From NCBI GenBank assembly GCA_958510875.1, contig OY294069.1:159339111-159403110 (forward strand): a stretch of 64,000 bases of DNA, read 5' to 3'. Under the pieces are notes generated by a model that saw only the letters and a list, made by a program, of their open reading frames with translations, was not told the DNA's origin and did not search any database. Within the stretch, counting starts at the first letter, position 1, and each line of letters begins with the position of its first letter. This DNA comes from Endomychus coccineus (taxonomy: Eukaryota; Arthropoda; Insecta; Coleoptera; Endomychidae). Below are positions 10,307 through 21,870 of this stretch, one piece after another. A program made the translations under genes and the position numbers.

Positions 10307-10612
10307 CTAGAATTAATTAAAGAATTACTGTCAAGTTAATATTATGAGTTTTCTCGATTGTAACTGTAGATTCATTTATATTTAAGAACTTGAACCATTC
10401 AAATTGTTCCTATGAAATCCAATCATAAAACTATCAATATCATTTTATAGTGGCGCCCAACGTGGGGCTAGAATTAATTAAGGAATTACTGTCAAGTTAA
10501 TATAATGAGTTTTCTCAATTGTAACTGTAGATTCATTTATATTCGAAAACTTCAAACCTTCAAAGGTGTTTCTATGAAATCCAATCATAAAACTATTAAT
10601 ATCCTTTTATAG
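10307..10612 (+). repeat. two tandem LTR-like repeats around a primer-binding site
   Basis: A segment of about 145 bases starting ctagaattaatta and ending ttttatag is present twice, at 10307-10450 and 10468-10612, offset by 161 bases. Between them lies an 18-base retroviral-type primer-binding site. The arrangement is repeat, primer site, repeat, with no internal coding region. It is best read as a remnant of an LTR retrotransposon, either a tandem duplication of the LTR/primer-site junction or an extreme deletion. Confidence 0.6.
10451..10468 (+). promoter_or_regulatory. primer-binding site matching tRNA-Lys(CUU)
   Basis: TGGCGCCCAACGTGGGGC is the complement of the 3' end, including CCA, of insect tRNA-Lys(CUU) as I remember it. 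This is the place where a retrotransposon would start minus-strand DNA synthesis. Confidence 0.65.
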
Positions 10613-10879
10613 TTATGATCCCTATGAATAAATTTTAAGAAACCATTTATCTAAATGAGTGAAATTGCTTAATCAATCAAAATCCTGTACCTCTTTAATC
10701 TCCAACAATTTGAAATGCAAACTTAGACTTCTGAATTCCAATCTTCCTAAGCTGTATTGCTCGCGATAAATTCTTTAATCAGGTCAATTCCATTATCCCA
10801 ATCAATTCAAACATCGATTGTCCCATGTACAACATAACAAAATGGTTATTCAAGGAATGTAGCAACTTCCCAAGCCGCA
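10613..10879. other. intron, nothing recognised
   Basis: AT-rich sequence between the LTR-like repeats and the Penelope-like fragment. No feature could be supported. Confidence 0.4.
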
Positions 10880-11180
10880 CCAAGTTAGGCTGTAAAAAAT
10901 TCTTTGGAACTAATTGCGGAGCCTAGAGATTGCAAACTTGAACCTCGTGATACTCTGGTTTCATCCGATGTTGTTTCACTATTAACAAACAGAAAGAGGG
11001 GTTTCAAATATCAATTAATGTATAAGCGAAAAAGCAATCAAATGAATGATTTAGCTCTAGCTAATGGTAATCCCTTACAAACACTATCAATTACAAATAA
11101 TATTTTAACAGGCACATTGTGATTTGTAATTTAGTGTACCCTGATGATGGTCACTTGCTGAAAGGTCCTTAGTACTTCAA
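10880..11180 (+). mobile_element. Penelope-like element fragment
   Basis: The open frame 10904-11122 contains LEPRDTLVSSDVVSLLTN, which matches the 'L-V-S-F-D-V-V-S-L-F-T-N' first catalytic block of Penelope-like reverse transcriptases (here SSD for SFD). It then jumps, by an internal deletion, to a 3' end whose sequence recurs at 27850-27945 and holds a hammerhead-like motif. Confidence 0.6.
11136..11176 (+). ncRNA. hammerhead-ribozyme-like motif, degenerate
   Basis: CTGATGA at 11141 is followed by a weak stem II region, then GAAA at 11160. A minimal stem III follows (AGG/CTT around TC), then A, and GTAC that can pair with the upstream GTAC at 11136. One extra C sits between stem I and the core, and stem II is poor, so this is probably an inactive descendant. 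Penelope-like elements are known to carry such minimal hammerheads. Confidence 0.45.
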
Positions 11181-12125
11181 AAGTATTTTAAGTGGAAACT
11201 CTTTCATAGTTTATAACTCTCGACAACAAGTAACTTTATCCGGTTAGGATGCAATGTAGTTGTGACCCTTTATGATCCAGGAGAAAAACGTTCTCGGGAT
11301 GCAACATCGGGCCAGTGAACAGAGGATTACCGTCGTCGTTCATAAACTTAAAGGTATATCACTATAACCTCACGCACAAATAATGGTGAATAAATCAGGC
11401 ATGTTTGATCATTAGGGAGGAAATTATTGCTTCCTTGTTTGTGAATTTCTAGAGACTTTAGTAAATTTTATTTTAAGCATTTATCAGCTATAGGTAAAAT
11501 ATGTAAACTGTCTATTTCAGGAAAGGAATGATTATTATCGAAAAGTCATCTGCAAATGTGGAAGCAACTTTTATTCTTTAAACCTGATAGAAAATGAACG
11601 TCCTTTTGGTCTTTTTGAAAAGGAATCGCATTCTTGACAAATCAGCTCATAAAGTGCAGACGAATCTCGCTGTACAGGAATTCAGGATATTCTTGATAGG
11701 TTGAAATTATTTCTTTATCAGAGTCATACTAATAATAAGTGATATAAGTCTTTGTGTTACTTATGCTCTCACGAATTGTCCAACGTAACTCTATCAATAG
11801 GCAAAATGAAATAAGCAATATACTTTGCCTCATTTTGATTTTCCAGTAGAATCCATTATGGCGTTTCGCCAACTTTACCGAATGCATGCTCACTGTGTTA
11901 AATGCATGTGTCTTGACTGTATAATATCGGTGTATTGATGTCGTACACATTTTTCACTTCAACGATAACTCAATGCGGCGCTTAAATCGAGTGCAGTTTA
12001 AGATCCTCAATCTAGATCGATGGAAAGGAACGCGCCTTGAAAACAAAAGAACAGTGAGACGGTTTGCATTCACAAAACATTGCAGCAATAACTATATACA
12101 CATAGTCTAATACTATACGATCACA
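11181..12125. other. intron, nothing recognised
   Basis: No coding or repeat structure that I can name. Two short minus-strand open frames (11729-11950 and 12012-12206) have no recognisable family features. Confidence 0.4.
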
Positions 12126-12360
12126 TACGAGGGCAAGTTGGAAAATCTCTGAAAAATGAAACAAGAAATGATTTATTTGGTCAAAACTTATTTTATTTCT
12201 CAACATAATTTTCTTGTAGACCGATACACAACGCCCAATGTTTTTCTAATTTTTCAGTCACTTCCAAATAATACGATGTCGGCAATTCTTCAAGATAGGC
12301 GTTTGTTTCAGTGAAATACTGAAATATTAACAAATAAAAAAGCGGTAAAAAATTGAAAAT
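12126..12360 (-). mobile_element. mariner 3'-end fragment
   Basis: The stretch starting cgagggcaag at about 12127 and continuing to about 12290 is closely related to the right end of the mariner at 41000. Both have the shared run ctgaaaaatgaaacaag followed by tgatttatttggtcaaaac. Only the terminal part is present, next to TA at 12125-12126. Confidence 0.6.
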
Positions 12361-12648
12361 CTAGAATTCGTATCGGTTAGGTAGGCGCACCAATCTGTTG
12401 AAAGTACTAGAAAGTAACTAGATTTGCATTGCCGCGTGTTCTGTTTCTTAAACTTCTTCTTAAAATTAAGTCGAACTTGCTAAAGCGATGCTTATATTGT
12501 GAACGTTGGAAATGGGCATTGACTCAGTTCCAGCCTTAGAGGTCTGTAAAACATCGGTATATAATATTTACATAATGACGCACAATCCATCTAGAAATAT
12601 ATCAAGAATTGCTGCCCGCAGGATTCTTCAGTCCATATTATGGATATA
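12361..12648. other. short intron stretch, nothing recognised
   Basis: No supportable feature. Confidence 0.35.
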
Positions 12649-13545
12649 CTGGGTTCCCCATAATAGACTACCCATTTTATATTATCAATAAATTCCCTAC
12701 GAGATAACTAAATAGGTTGTTCTCTGTGGGATTATCTTCTGTAGTCTTTGGGATTCAAGTAAATTATTAATCAAGTAGGCGCCTGTCACAAATAAATTTT
12801 GAATTAATAATTTCGTGGAACGCCATTTTTCTACGAGAAGTTTGTAAGTTTTCATCAATAATTATTCAATTTTTTTGCTTTGAGACATTATTTCAACATC
12901 CGTTTGAACTTTCATGGGTCCAACAACGTCTGTTTTGTGTAGAAACTTACATAAGAAGCAATTCGATAGAAGAAGTTAGGCGTGCATTCCGGCGTCACTT
13001 TAATAACAACAATAGGGGTCACGCGCCAAATCGTAAAACTGTTAAGTTATGGGTTCGTCATTGGCGTGAAAATGGTTCTGTACAAAATTTGAAGAAGCCT
13101 GGACGTCGAAGAACAGTTCGTGCACCAGAAAATATTGAAGAATTGCGTTTACGAGAAGTCCTAAAAGGTCTGCTAATCGACAAACCCTTATCCTAGGAAT
13201 ATCGAAGGGAAGCTTAGATCGAATTCTCCAAAGGGATTTAAAATTTCATCCCTATAAATACCATCGAGGAACTGAAAGTAAAATTCGTGAAGAAGTTGAA
13301 GGAATAGATGATGGTTTGCTATGCCGTGTAATGAACCACTTTTTATCTAATATTGAAAAATGTGTTGAAGTTGGTCATTTAGAAGACGTGATTTTAAAAG
13401 TTAGAATCAAATTAGCCAAATATTTATGAGTTATCATAAATCCCAAAGAGTTAGCTGTAATTTAGTAAAATGAAAAATTTGTTTTGTTAACTAAAAAAAT
13501 TTTAATTTAAATATTAAAATGGGTAGTCTATTATGGGGAACCCAG
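12649..13545 (+). mobile_element. internally deleted Tc1-like element with perfect TIRs
   Basis: Starts CTGGGTTCCCCATAATAGAC and ends with its exact inverse. The inverted repeats match perfectly over about 31 bases. TA flanks both ends (12647-12648 and 13546-13547). The element is 897 bp, about half of a full Tc1/mariner-type element, and keeps the two ends of a transposase gene. Confidence 0.9.
12960..13430 (+). pseudogene. Tc1/IS630-type transposase with catalytic core deleted
   Basis: The first part reads EEVRRAFRRHFNNNNRGHAP and HWRENGSVQNLKKPGRRRT, the paired helix-turn-helix DNA-binding region. After a shift comes LGISKGSLDRILQRDLKFHP, the second helix-turn-helix. The sequence then jumps straight to a carboxy-terminal end near 13275-13428 (IREEVEGIDDGLLCRVMNHF). 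The D-D-D/E region between is missing, so the product could at most bind transposon ends. Confidence 0.8.
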
Positions 13546-13547
13546 TA

Positions 13548-14214
13548 TAAGTTATTAATTCATGGATAAAACCTACTCTATCATCAATGTCCTAGAAAAA
13601 TTAGTGCCATGAAATAAGAGCTCAAGTCGAATCAATATATAATAATATATGATGAATGAATACAAAACATTGGAGTAAACTAATTCAAACAATTCTTCAT
13701 CTCATTCTTAACCAACAGCCGCCAAGTTTTTCTTGAAAAACTGTATATCATAGTACATCTACTCAAATTCAGCATATAATAATAAGGAAGATATCGTATT
13801 TGTTATATAACCCTGAGGTCTTAAGGCAGCTACAGGTTAACATTTGAAAAAATTTTAATTTTAATTTCTAAATCGCTTGAAGTAATCTAACCAAACTTGG
13901 TATACATATTTGATACATCAGTTGATATGAAAGTGGAAGTTTCAGCAACTTACAAGTGGTGGAGGTGTCGGTATCATCAATCATTATTTGTCAAAAAAAT
14001 ATGTATCACCCTTTTTTATATTGCGAATATATTATCATATGCTATTATATTATCTTCATTTTTATATTCCAAACCGATAACCGATTAACGGCAAAAGTGT
14101 CTCATTTGACAAAGTACAATTTCACGATACTCATTACACACTTATAATAATAAAAAAATAACTAATTTTTAATGGAACTATGCTACTATGATTCAACAAC
14201 ATAGTGACAATTCA
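13548..14214. other. AT-rich intron, nothing recognised
   Basis: No coding potential that I can name. Short open frames at 13897-14147 have no family resemblance. Confidence 0.35.
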
Positions 14215-14345
14215 AAATGACCATCTTCAGCCAGTTTGGGAATAGATAAAAATTGCAGGGAGGTAAAACCGGAGAATATGATGGACGTCTACAAAGGACG
14301 TTCCCACAACGAAGATCAGTAAGCCACTTGTGAATCGTAAATCTA
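14215..14345 (-). mobile_element. mariner fragment
   Basis: The piece ttgggaatagataaaaattgc followed by gaatatgatgga matches the minus-strand mariner at 41227-41275. The piece near 14322 (gtaagccacttgtgaatcg) matches that element near 41929-41950. Two separate parts of a mariner are therefore joined here after a deletion. Confidence 0.55.
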
Positions 14346-14399
14346 CGATAGGAGCAATATTTGAAACTTTGTGCTATATAATCAATTCACTAAATAATG

Positions 14400-15240
14400 A
14401 AATAATAACATGGCAACTTCAATAATATGCTTCGACTTAAGCAAGGCATTCGATTAAGTATTGAATATACTGGAAATGCTAGGTTTCAGAAATGGTATTT
14501 GATTTAATCCAGTCGTACTTACTAGATAGACAGTATGTCATTTATAAGATGGCGAATGGTGAGTAGATGAGGTCAGAGATGCAGACAAATCATGAGGATG
14601 TCCCTCCAGGCTCCATATTGGGTCCACTTCTCTTCATACTATATACAAAAGACCTACCTGTATCACTGAAAGAATACCTACAACAGTTTGCTGATGACAA
14701 CTCAATAACGGTATCAACAGAGGTTGTTAGGAAGGAAAATGTCCCAAATTATTGATACTGCTAAAGACAGGTTTTACAAAAACAACTCAAGAATGAATGA
14801 AGATAAAACTCAGGTCCTCAAATTTGGATATACACCGACCATTAAGAGCACTTCGGCTGATACCGTTACTGATTTGGCGTGTGTGACTCATACCCCTATT
14901 TTAGGTATAATTCTTGATTCACGATTAGATTGGTATGAACAAGTTAATAGAGTAGTGAGCACGTTATCAAAATATTGCTCTGCCCTGAAAAGCGTTTCAG
15001 TCTTAGTGAACACTGAGGCAGCGGTAATTGCGTTTGTGCCAACATTGAGATATGGGATAATTTTTTGGGGTAGTTCTAGTGATGTAGAGCGAGTGTCACG
15101 CAATCAAAAAAGATGTGTTAGAGGCATCTTCAATTTGTATCGAAGAACAAGGTGCAAAGAAATATCAAAAGGAAATAATATACTTTGTCCAAGACTATTG
15201 TATAAAATATGCATAATGCATGTGTTTCCTCAATTATAAT
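14400..15240 (+). mobile_element. LINE fragment with reverse transcriptase and carboxy-terminal region
   Basis: The frames show a first catalytic block ICFDLSKAFD near 14430, DVPPGSILGPLLFILYTKDL with FADDNS at 14590-14710 (the F-A-D-D catalytic box), and then a second frame (14724-15239) with ILGIILDSRLDWYEQVNRVV, KYCSALKSVS and RYGIIFWGSSSDVERV. These are typical of insect Jockey-clade LINEs. Stops and a shift near 14730 break it. It is related to the LINE at 31312. Confidence 0.8.
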
Positions 15241-15414
15241 GATATCCATTAATCACTAGTGAATAATGAAATCATTATTCACTACCATCAATATGACAAA
15301 CATGATATCAAGTCAGATCGAATTCAATTTGAAACGTCAACAATTTGTTGGTTCGACTTGTTTCAACAGCAAAGTTTATTAGTATCAAAGTAATATTTAT
15401 GGGTCGTGGACAAA

Positions 15415-15546
15415 GTATAGTATTCTACTTGCATATTATGGCTATTATTCACTTGGATGATTTACGACACTCGCCTGCGGTTCGTGCCGTAAACTTCATC
15501 CACGTGAATAATAGCCACCATAATATGCTCGTTGAATAATATACTA
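15415..15546. repeat. fold-back hairpin
   Basis: GCATATTATGGCTATTATTC at 15431 is mirrored by ...aataatagccaccataatatgc ending at 15528, and the inner tttacg is mirrored by cgtaaa. The arms extend more weakly outward to about 15415 and 15546. The central loop (about 15470-15486) is GC-rich. It looks like a short MITE or the collapsed ends of a fold-back element. Confidence 0.7.
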
Positions 15547-17379
15547 TAATTAATCAAGTCTATGCATTTATGAAGAAGTTATCTCACTCATCAAAACCAG
15601 CATCTATTTCAGGAACCAGCCAACAATCATGATCATAGTACATGAACAAAAAATAACTACATCTGCAATAAAATGTACAATATAGCATAATAAAAATTCA
15701 TTATGAAATTCCCCAATCATTGAAAAACATCAACTCATGTTAAGAATAATTGAAAATCTCTACTTACAAAACGAGCCTACTACTCACTGAATGAATATTT
15801 TACGGACAAAGTTATTTGAGATATTCCTATTTCTAAGTATTCTAAGTCACTTCAGTCATATATGCATGTTGTATCATTTCCATTTTAATGTACTGAACCA
15901 ATACAAATTTTAATCTATTTACCCCCTGTTATCTTTATTTACGATGACAAATGTATTGTAATTCATATCCATATAAAATCTCAACTTGACGTACTCCACA
16001 CCTCTCTGAGGTATTCTTCCATATATTTTTTGTATTTATATTGTAACTGAGCAAGAAAAATAAGCTAAACTAACTAACTAAACTAACCCTTAATTAATTA
16101 TTCATTGCTGTCACGCGTTGTAATAACCGCGATTCAAAATTGGACCTATGCGAAATAATATTTCAGTTAACTATTCATGAGCATTTTAACGAGTTAGTGG
16201 ATCATATCTATGTTTTATATATTTATCAGTAAAAACCAAAGAACTTTCATAGGCTCATAAACTCGTGGAAACAACAAATAAATAATTGCGAACGTGGCTT
16301 TTCCATTGATGTCTATAAAGTTGTGAATACTTACTACATTCCAGATAGTGTCCGAGTTCTGGCGAACGATTCATCAACCCGGAAGTTTGATGACATACAA
16401 TTATGCATCCTAAGGAACTGCGACTGAACTACACAAATTGAAACTTGTCACATTCGATGTAATGAAATGTAGAGAAAATCGTATTCTCAATTTTCGGAGA
16501 CTGAACCGAATCTCGTCCGTCTCGTTGTCTACAGAGCTTCTAGAGTCAAATCAAATGTCATATTTGTGCTGACGGCGTCATAAGAATTTTCAATTTTCTT
16601 TTTGTTCCTTTACTCAAATTGCAAATGAAACCTTTGTCATGGGTAAGTATTGTAAAATCAATACTTTTGTTAAGTGCACTTGAAATCTCCCATCTATAAT
16701 TCATTTATCATTTTATTGCATACTGACAAATCATGCGAATTTCCACTTGCACAACTGGTTATTGACCACACAGTGGCATCTTCGATATGAGTTATTAATT
16801 AGATACAAAAAAGAAGTAAGTAAATTACTATTTTATAGACAAGCTATTAGGGTTCGATAACATATTGACTCCAGCTCCAGATACGATCTTGCCGATTTAA
16901 CTAAATTCAAAGGACAAACAAACAAATTAATCCTGGATCTAAAAATTATCCGAACAGAACCAAATTAAACTAATCAACTTGAAACACAAACAAAACAAAC
17001 GGGGTTGCCCTAAATGTAGTAAACAAATTAAGCGTGGCTAACATAACATAAATTTCATTTTTATCGTTAGTTTCAGTATAAAAATGATCATTTGTGTGGT
17101 TGATTATGTAATCTACGGGAGTAGCGGGCGAGTTAAGTACCTGGTTGTAATGACAGGTAATTAAACAATGAATGGGATACTTAGGAAATTTCTAGTTTGC
17201 ATTAAAAACTCATTTGAAGCAATCTCATTTATGCGAGAAAAGTGAAAATCGAACTTTTAATAGTTATTTTAATTTAAGTTTAGAATGGATTTTCATCACG
17301 TAATGGCTTATTCTATACATAAATATGTTGTAATTGCCAGACTGAAAAAGCCGCTTCGTGGTTCCGTCATCCTGTTCAA
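15547..17379. other. long AT-rich intron stretch
   Basis: No gene recognised. The piece 15860-16080, ending in actaactaactaa repeats, could be the 3' tail of the LINE that ends at 15240. The rest shows neither open frames of interest nor inverted ends. Confidence 0.35.
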
Positions 17380-19230
17380 TTCTGAAGGATAGTACCACCC
17401 TATTCCCATAATAACCGGGGCATACCCATTCCGTAAATTTGCCGGCCACTTGTCGCTTCGACGCCATGCCAATCTGGGAGAGTTGATGAAAATCAGCAAC
17501 AAGATAGGTGATGCTAGAACTTCGGGTCTGGATTGTCACCCTTAAAGCCATCGAAGCACGTCCAGATGATTTCCTGGAGACCTATAACGCATGCCTTTAC
17601 GAAGGAATTTTTCCACGTCGTTGGAAGCTGCCGAAGTTAGTTCTTTTTCCAAAGGGCAACAAGCCTCCGTACGATCGGCTCATTAGCAACCGAATAAAGG
17701 AATGCAGTGGAAGTACTCGGGACCTGTTGGTAAACCAGTACGGATTCCGGAAGAAGAGTCAACGGTGAACACCATTGACGTCGTCGTTGACACTACTCGT
17801 GAAGCCTCTGAAGGGAAACGTTGGAAACGTGATTCCAAGAAGTACTGAGTCGTAGTCACCCATGACGTGAAAACGCGTTCAACTGATTGGAATCAAATCT
17901 GGAGGGGCTGATATTGATGGAGTTCGGAGAGTACATTCCAAGGATGATCGCGAACTACTTCAGCGGAAGGACAGTATTGTTCAATTCGGACGAGGGGCCC
18001 AAAGTCTACAACATCACAGGAACTTCCCCCCCCCCCCCATAAGGCTAGGTTCTTGGACCCTTATTGTGGAACATAATGTATGATGCGTTGCTGAGGTCGC
18101 CCATGGCCACAGGAACAGAGGCTGTTGGTTTCGCAGACGATATTGCTGTGGTTGTTATGGCCTAGTACTTGGAAGAAGCCAAGCAGAAAGTGAACGAGCC
18201 TGTCGCCACAAGCCGCCCGTGGCTCTCAGCGAATGGCATCCAATTATAAGACCATAAAACCGAGGAAATATTGGTGATCAACAGGAAAACGACAGAAGCT
18301 GTGACACTTTCCGTTGGGGTCTGTGACATACCGGCTGCGGTTCGACGAATATCTCCGTATGATGAGCACTAGAGTAGCTGCAGTGGCCAACGTACTGGCC
18401 ATAATTATGCCCAATATTGGAGGACCTACTCAGAGTCGCAGAAGACTACTCTCCAGCGTCGTCAGCTCCACTCTAAGTATCAGCAGCGAGGGTGGCATCG
18501 TACGTATGCCAATTAGCCTCGGTGTAACGTAGCTGTGCCCTACGAGTGACGCATGTATATCGCACGGTCTCGTACGATGCCGTGTGTCTTATCGCCGACA
18601 TGCCACCAAACTGTCTGATGGTGAAGGAACGAGCAGAGATCTATAGGCGTAGGCCCGGAGTTGGAGATAATAACCGAAGCACGACAATCCAAGAGGCGAG
18701 GATAACGATGTCGGCGCAATGGCAGCGGCTCTGGAATGCATCCACCAAGGGCCAGTGGACCCATCACTTCATTCTAGATGTTGCCGCATGGACATGGCTG
18801 CTAACAGGACATGGATACTTTAGGGCATATCTGCACCGGTTTCGACTGCACGATGATGCGTCTTGCCCGACCTCTGCCTTGCCCGACCTCTGCCCGAGGA
18901 CGCAGGGCACATTATGTGCCATTGTCCGCGTTTCAGCGGACCACGCGAGATCCTGCAAGGAAATCTACAGCAGCAATTGTTCCCAGAGAATATCGTTGAG
19001 AAGATATTTGAGTTATCCACCTGGAAAGTGATATCTGATTTTGCGGCCACCTTATCGAAGGAGCTCAGAAGGGTAGACAACGAGAGAAGAGGCCAACCCG
19101 TGGCGTAGAAGGAGACGGCGAACAACTAGACCAGGGAAGGGCGCATAACAGCTATTTCATCCTCCGCGAAGTAGAGACTGACAACGGTCCTGCGGGGTGC
19201 TGGGACTTAACGTTGTAGGTAAAGTGAAGC
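17380..19230 (+). mobile_element. R1-clade LINE fragment
   Basis: Broken frames follow the order of an R1-type second ORF. ALKAIEARPDDFLETYNACL and PKGNKPP are at 17540-17675. NQYGFRKKSQ is at 17735, an upstream-of-catalysis block. A degraded ILGPLL-like region is near 18045 after a run of about 11 C. FADDIA is near 18132. YRTVSYDAVCLIADMPP is at 18556, and a carboxy-terminal cysteine/histidine region with EDAGHIMCHCPRFSG is at 18895. The stretch is GC-richer than its surroundings. Many shifts and stops make it dead. Confidence 0.8.
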
Positions 19231-20599
19231 GACGTATCTGTCACATTGAAGTATGCGGAACGCCTGGCCAACTTGATTATCATCACTTCAATTTATCAAA
19301 ATTAAAAACTTAAATAATTCAAAACGGCTGATCCAAATATCAACGACCTATATATTTTTGAAATCAGAGGAAAAAGATCTTTCGTCGTGGCAGGAAATAT
19401 ATAGTGTTCCGTTGAAAAAACTTGCTATTGTTTTTCAACTTTGCGATGCTCACGTGTTTTTTACTACAAATCAAATAGATAATACGGAAAAAAATATGCA
19501 ACTTTTGCATTGAAAGTTCTTCTGTCGCTTACACTAACCCCTGTAAGTGGGTAAGCAAATATCAAAAATGACCCTGTACATAGTGACTCATTCCTCAAAA
19601 ACATATAGTTCTATATACCTGTAATTTTGATAAAATATTAAATGTCATTCTAGAAGGTATTCCGATCATCTCGTATGAAGTAATAACGCCGTTGATTAAC
19701 TTATCAATGAATGTGAATAATGAACGAATTCCTTCAAATAACCTCGTTATAAGCCAGTACTTCAATAGTTTTCATATTCAAATTTTATGTAAAACGGTAG
19801 TTCAGAAGCACTAACATGATACGCTCCCAAATGAATTGTCAACGGGTAGAATTGGAAAACTAAAATTTCTATGAGTTACGAATTTGTTTCAAATTCAGTT
19901 CCGAAACGCAGCATTCCTTTAACGAACTTATTCGCGAAGCACATTTTCACTTTGTCCGCTTCAAATAGCAATGTTTGATTTTTGCCTGTTATACACTCTC
20001 ATATCAATAGATTCGAAATCGCACCCCAGACAATAAAAGCTTCCATTAATGATACGTTTCCATATAAACTGGAACAGTTACTTCCAACTTGAAGCCTCCG
20101 CAGTATCTAATTATGTTAGTTTGGAATGGTTCTAATTAAAGAAAGTGCTTGTAACCATTTTGACTGCAAATTATCGACGACAAAACTACTCGCTCTGCTT
20201 TATCGTGAAATTTCATTAAGTGTTAGTCAGAAACACTGTTCTCCAACTAGTTTCCTACTCAAGCTCTTAGAGGATGCATTAGGAAACAACCCATGAAGTC
20301 CCAGAAGTACAGATATGCCTAAAACATGCTCTAGCCGGTGCATGTGGAAACAGTATTGAATTATGCAACACATAAATTATGGCTCCTTTGAAAGTCCTCG
20401 TCCATTATTCCGTTTGAAAGAAATTGTTTCAAGGCATTCGACATCAACGTTACTGTAAAGAGAATAGTGTTATTATTTTGTAAAACATTTTCTCATTCTC
20501 AAAATACACTGCCAGCCAAAAAATGTGATGCGTTTAGTATTTGATGAAGTTGACATTCATTAGCAGTTGTTTTAATAATAATTCAATAACATATCACTA
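19231..20599. other. AT-rich intron, nothing recognised
   Basis: No feature I can name. The missing receptor exon that should link the GPS exon to helix 1 might lie in stretches like this one, but I could not find a convincing phase-0-to-phase-1 exon. Confidence 0.35.
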
Positions 20600-20955
20600 A
20601 TAATGATAAGGTTCTTCTAATCCAGATCGATCAGTGATATCGCAAACTGATAGCTCCAGACAACTGTTTCGATCTTTTCAATAGAGCTCATCAGTGGAAT
20701 GAGCAAATTTGCAACGTTACTGATGGATCTCAGCGGAAGATAGCAAAAGACCGATAAACTCACGCCATCTATGAATAGATGTCGCATCAAGAAATCCTGC
20801 AATGTACCACAGACAGATTTCTCGAACTTCACAAAAATTACGGGGAATGTGAAACTACTTGAGTGTGCCAGGTGGCGACACCAAACCAAACAAATGTAAG
20901 AGAATTAGAAACAAACGAATATAATCATTTATCTCATGTTGGCTCTTGCCAGATA
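20600..20955 (-). mobile_element. retrozyme-like repeat unit with hammerhead ribozyme
   Basis: The sequence from the cagatcgatcagt at 20623 to the gagaattagaaacaaac stretch near 20900 recurs at 30841-31200 (after removing a transposon), in part at 21685-21870, and as a remnant at 61945-62150. No open frame is shared. The unit carries a hammerhead motif on the minus strand. Outward from it, gatcgatcagt and actgatggatc can pair, extending the ribozyme arm into a long rod. A non-coding repeat with these traits fits the small animal retrozymes. Confidence 0.6.
20653..20700 (-). ncRNA. hammerhead ribozyme motif in retrozyme-like repeat
   Basis: On the minus strand: ATTCCA, then the core CTGATGA (20694-20688), a stem II of about 5 bp (GCTCT/AGATC, one mismatch), and GAAAC (20670-20666). 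A minimal stem III ACA/TGT around GT follows, then C, and TGGAGC that pairs with ATTCCA (five of six positions, one G-U). All conserved core bases are present. Cleavage would fall after the C at 20659. The short stem III is typical of hammerheads that work as dimers. Confidence 0.65.
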
Positions 20956-21684
20956 ACAGCTGTTTAGATCTTCTCATAGTTAGAAGAAAGCACTTTTGAA
21001 ATTCTACCAAAAAATGCTGATACTTTAAAAGCACTTTATTTATCAAAGTAATAATTATTTTTCAAAATTCTTCCTCAATGCTAATAAAATATAATTAAAT
21101 GAATTTTTTTTTCAATAGTAAAAATAAACATGTTTCTTTTAAATTCAAATTTATAGATTTTAAACATCATTTCTCATATTTTAATGAATTTATTTAAACT
21201 TATTATTCATTTTGTTATTACATATAAAAAATCATAATTCATTACAAATTATAATAAAATTTAAATCTTAATTATGTATATAACTAAATTTTATATTAAA
21301 ACACCATAATAATTAATACATTTATTAATAAAATTACTTATGAAAAATTCAAATAAAAATTGTAAGATACACCTTCAAAATTTCATCTAAAAAACGATAG
21401 AGATGGAGAATTTTCACAAAAATCAAACCTTATTTACGAATAACTAATGAATAAACATGTATATCATTAATTTTGAATTCAAATTATACTAGTTAATAGA
21501 AAAAACTGTTAAATATAAATAAACCTTAATTTGCTGATAACAAGTGAATACCTAAACATATATTTATTCATTTCAAAATTTAAATTATGCCAGTAAATAT
21601 AAAAGAAAAAATTCATAAATTTAAATAAAGCTATTTATGAATAAAATTTTAAAATTAAAATTTTTTCGAAGAAAGGCACTTTCA
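20956..21684. other. very AT-rich stretch with degenerate tandem copies
   Basis: Mostly A and T with almost no G or C from 21060 to 21660. Two related stretches of about 110 bases (about 21430-21525 and 21526-21640) share tttgaattcaaattata/tttcaaaatttaaattatgcc and the following aaatataaa..., so it is a diverged tandem duplication. It separates two retrozyme-like units. Confidence 0.45.
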
Positions 21685-21870
21685 AAGTGAAACGAACAAG
21701 TTTGCAACGTTACTGATGAATCTCAGCTGAAGGTGAGCGAGGTGAACGAGCATTCAACGAGGAAAAAGACCAAATAACTCACGCCATCTGTGAATAGATG
21801 TCCCACTAAGAAATCCAGCAAAGTACCACAGCAATATATTTCTGGAACTTTACATTCCTCGTAACTTTTT
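21685..21870 (-). repeat. partial retrozyme-like unit without the ribozyme
   Basis: Matches the body of the unit at 20700-20850: aagtttgcaacgttactgatg, ctcacgccatctgtgaatagatg and cagcaaagtaccacag. The part that would hold the hammerhead is missing. Confidence 0.55.
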
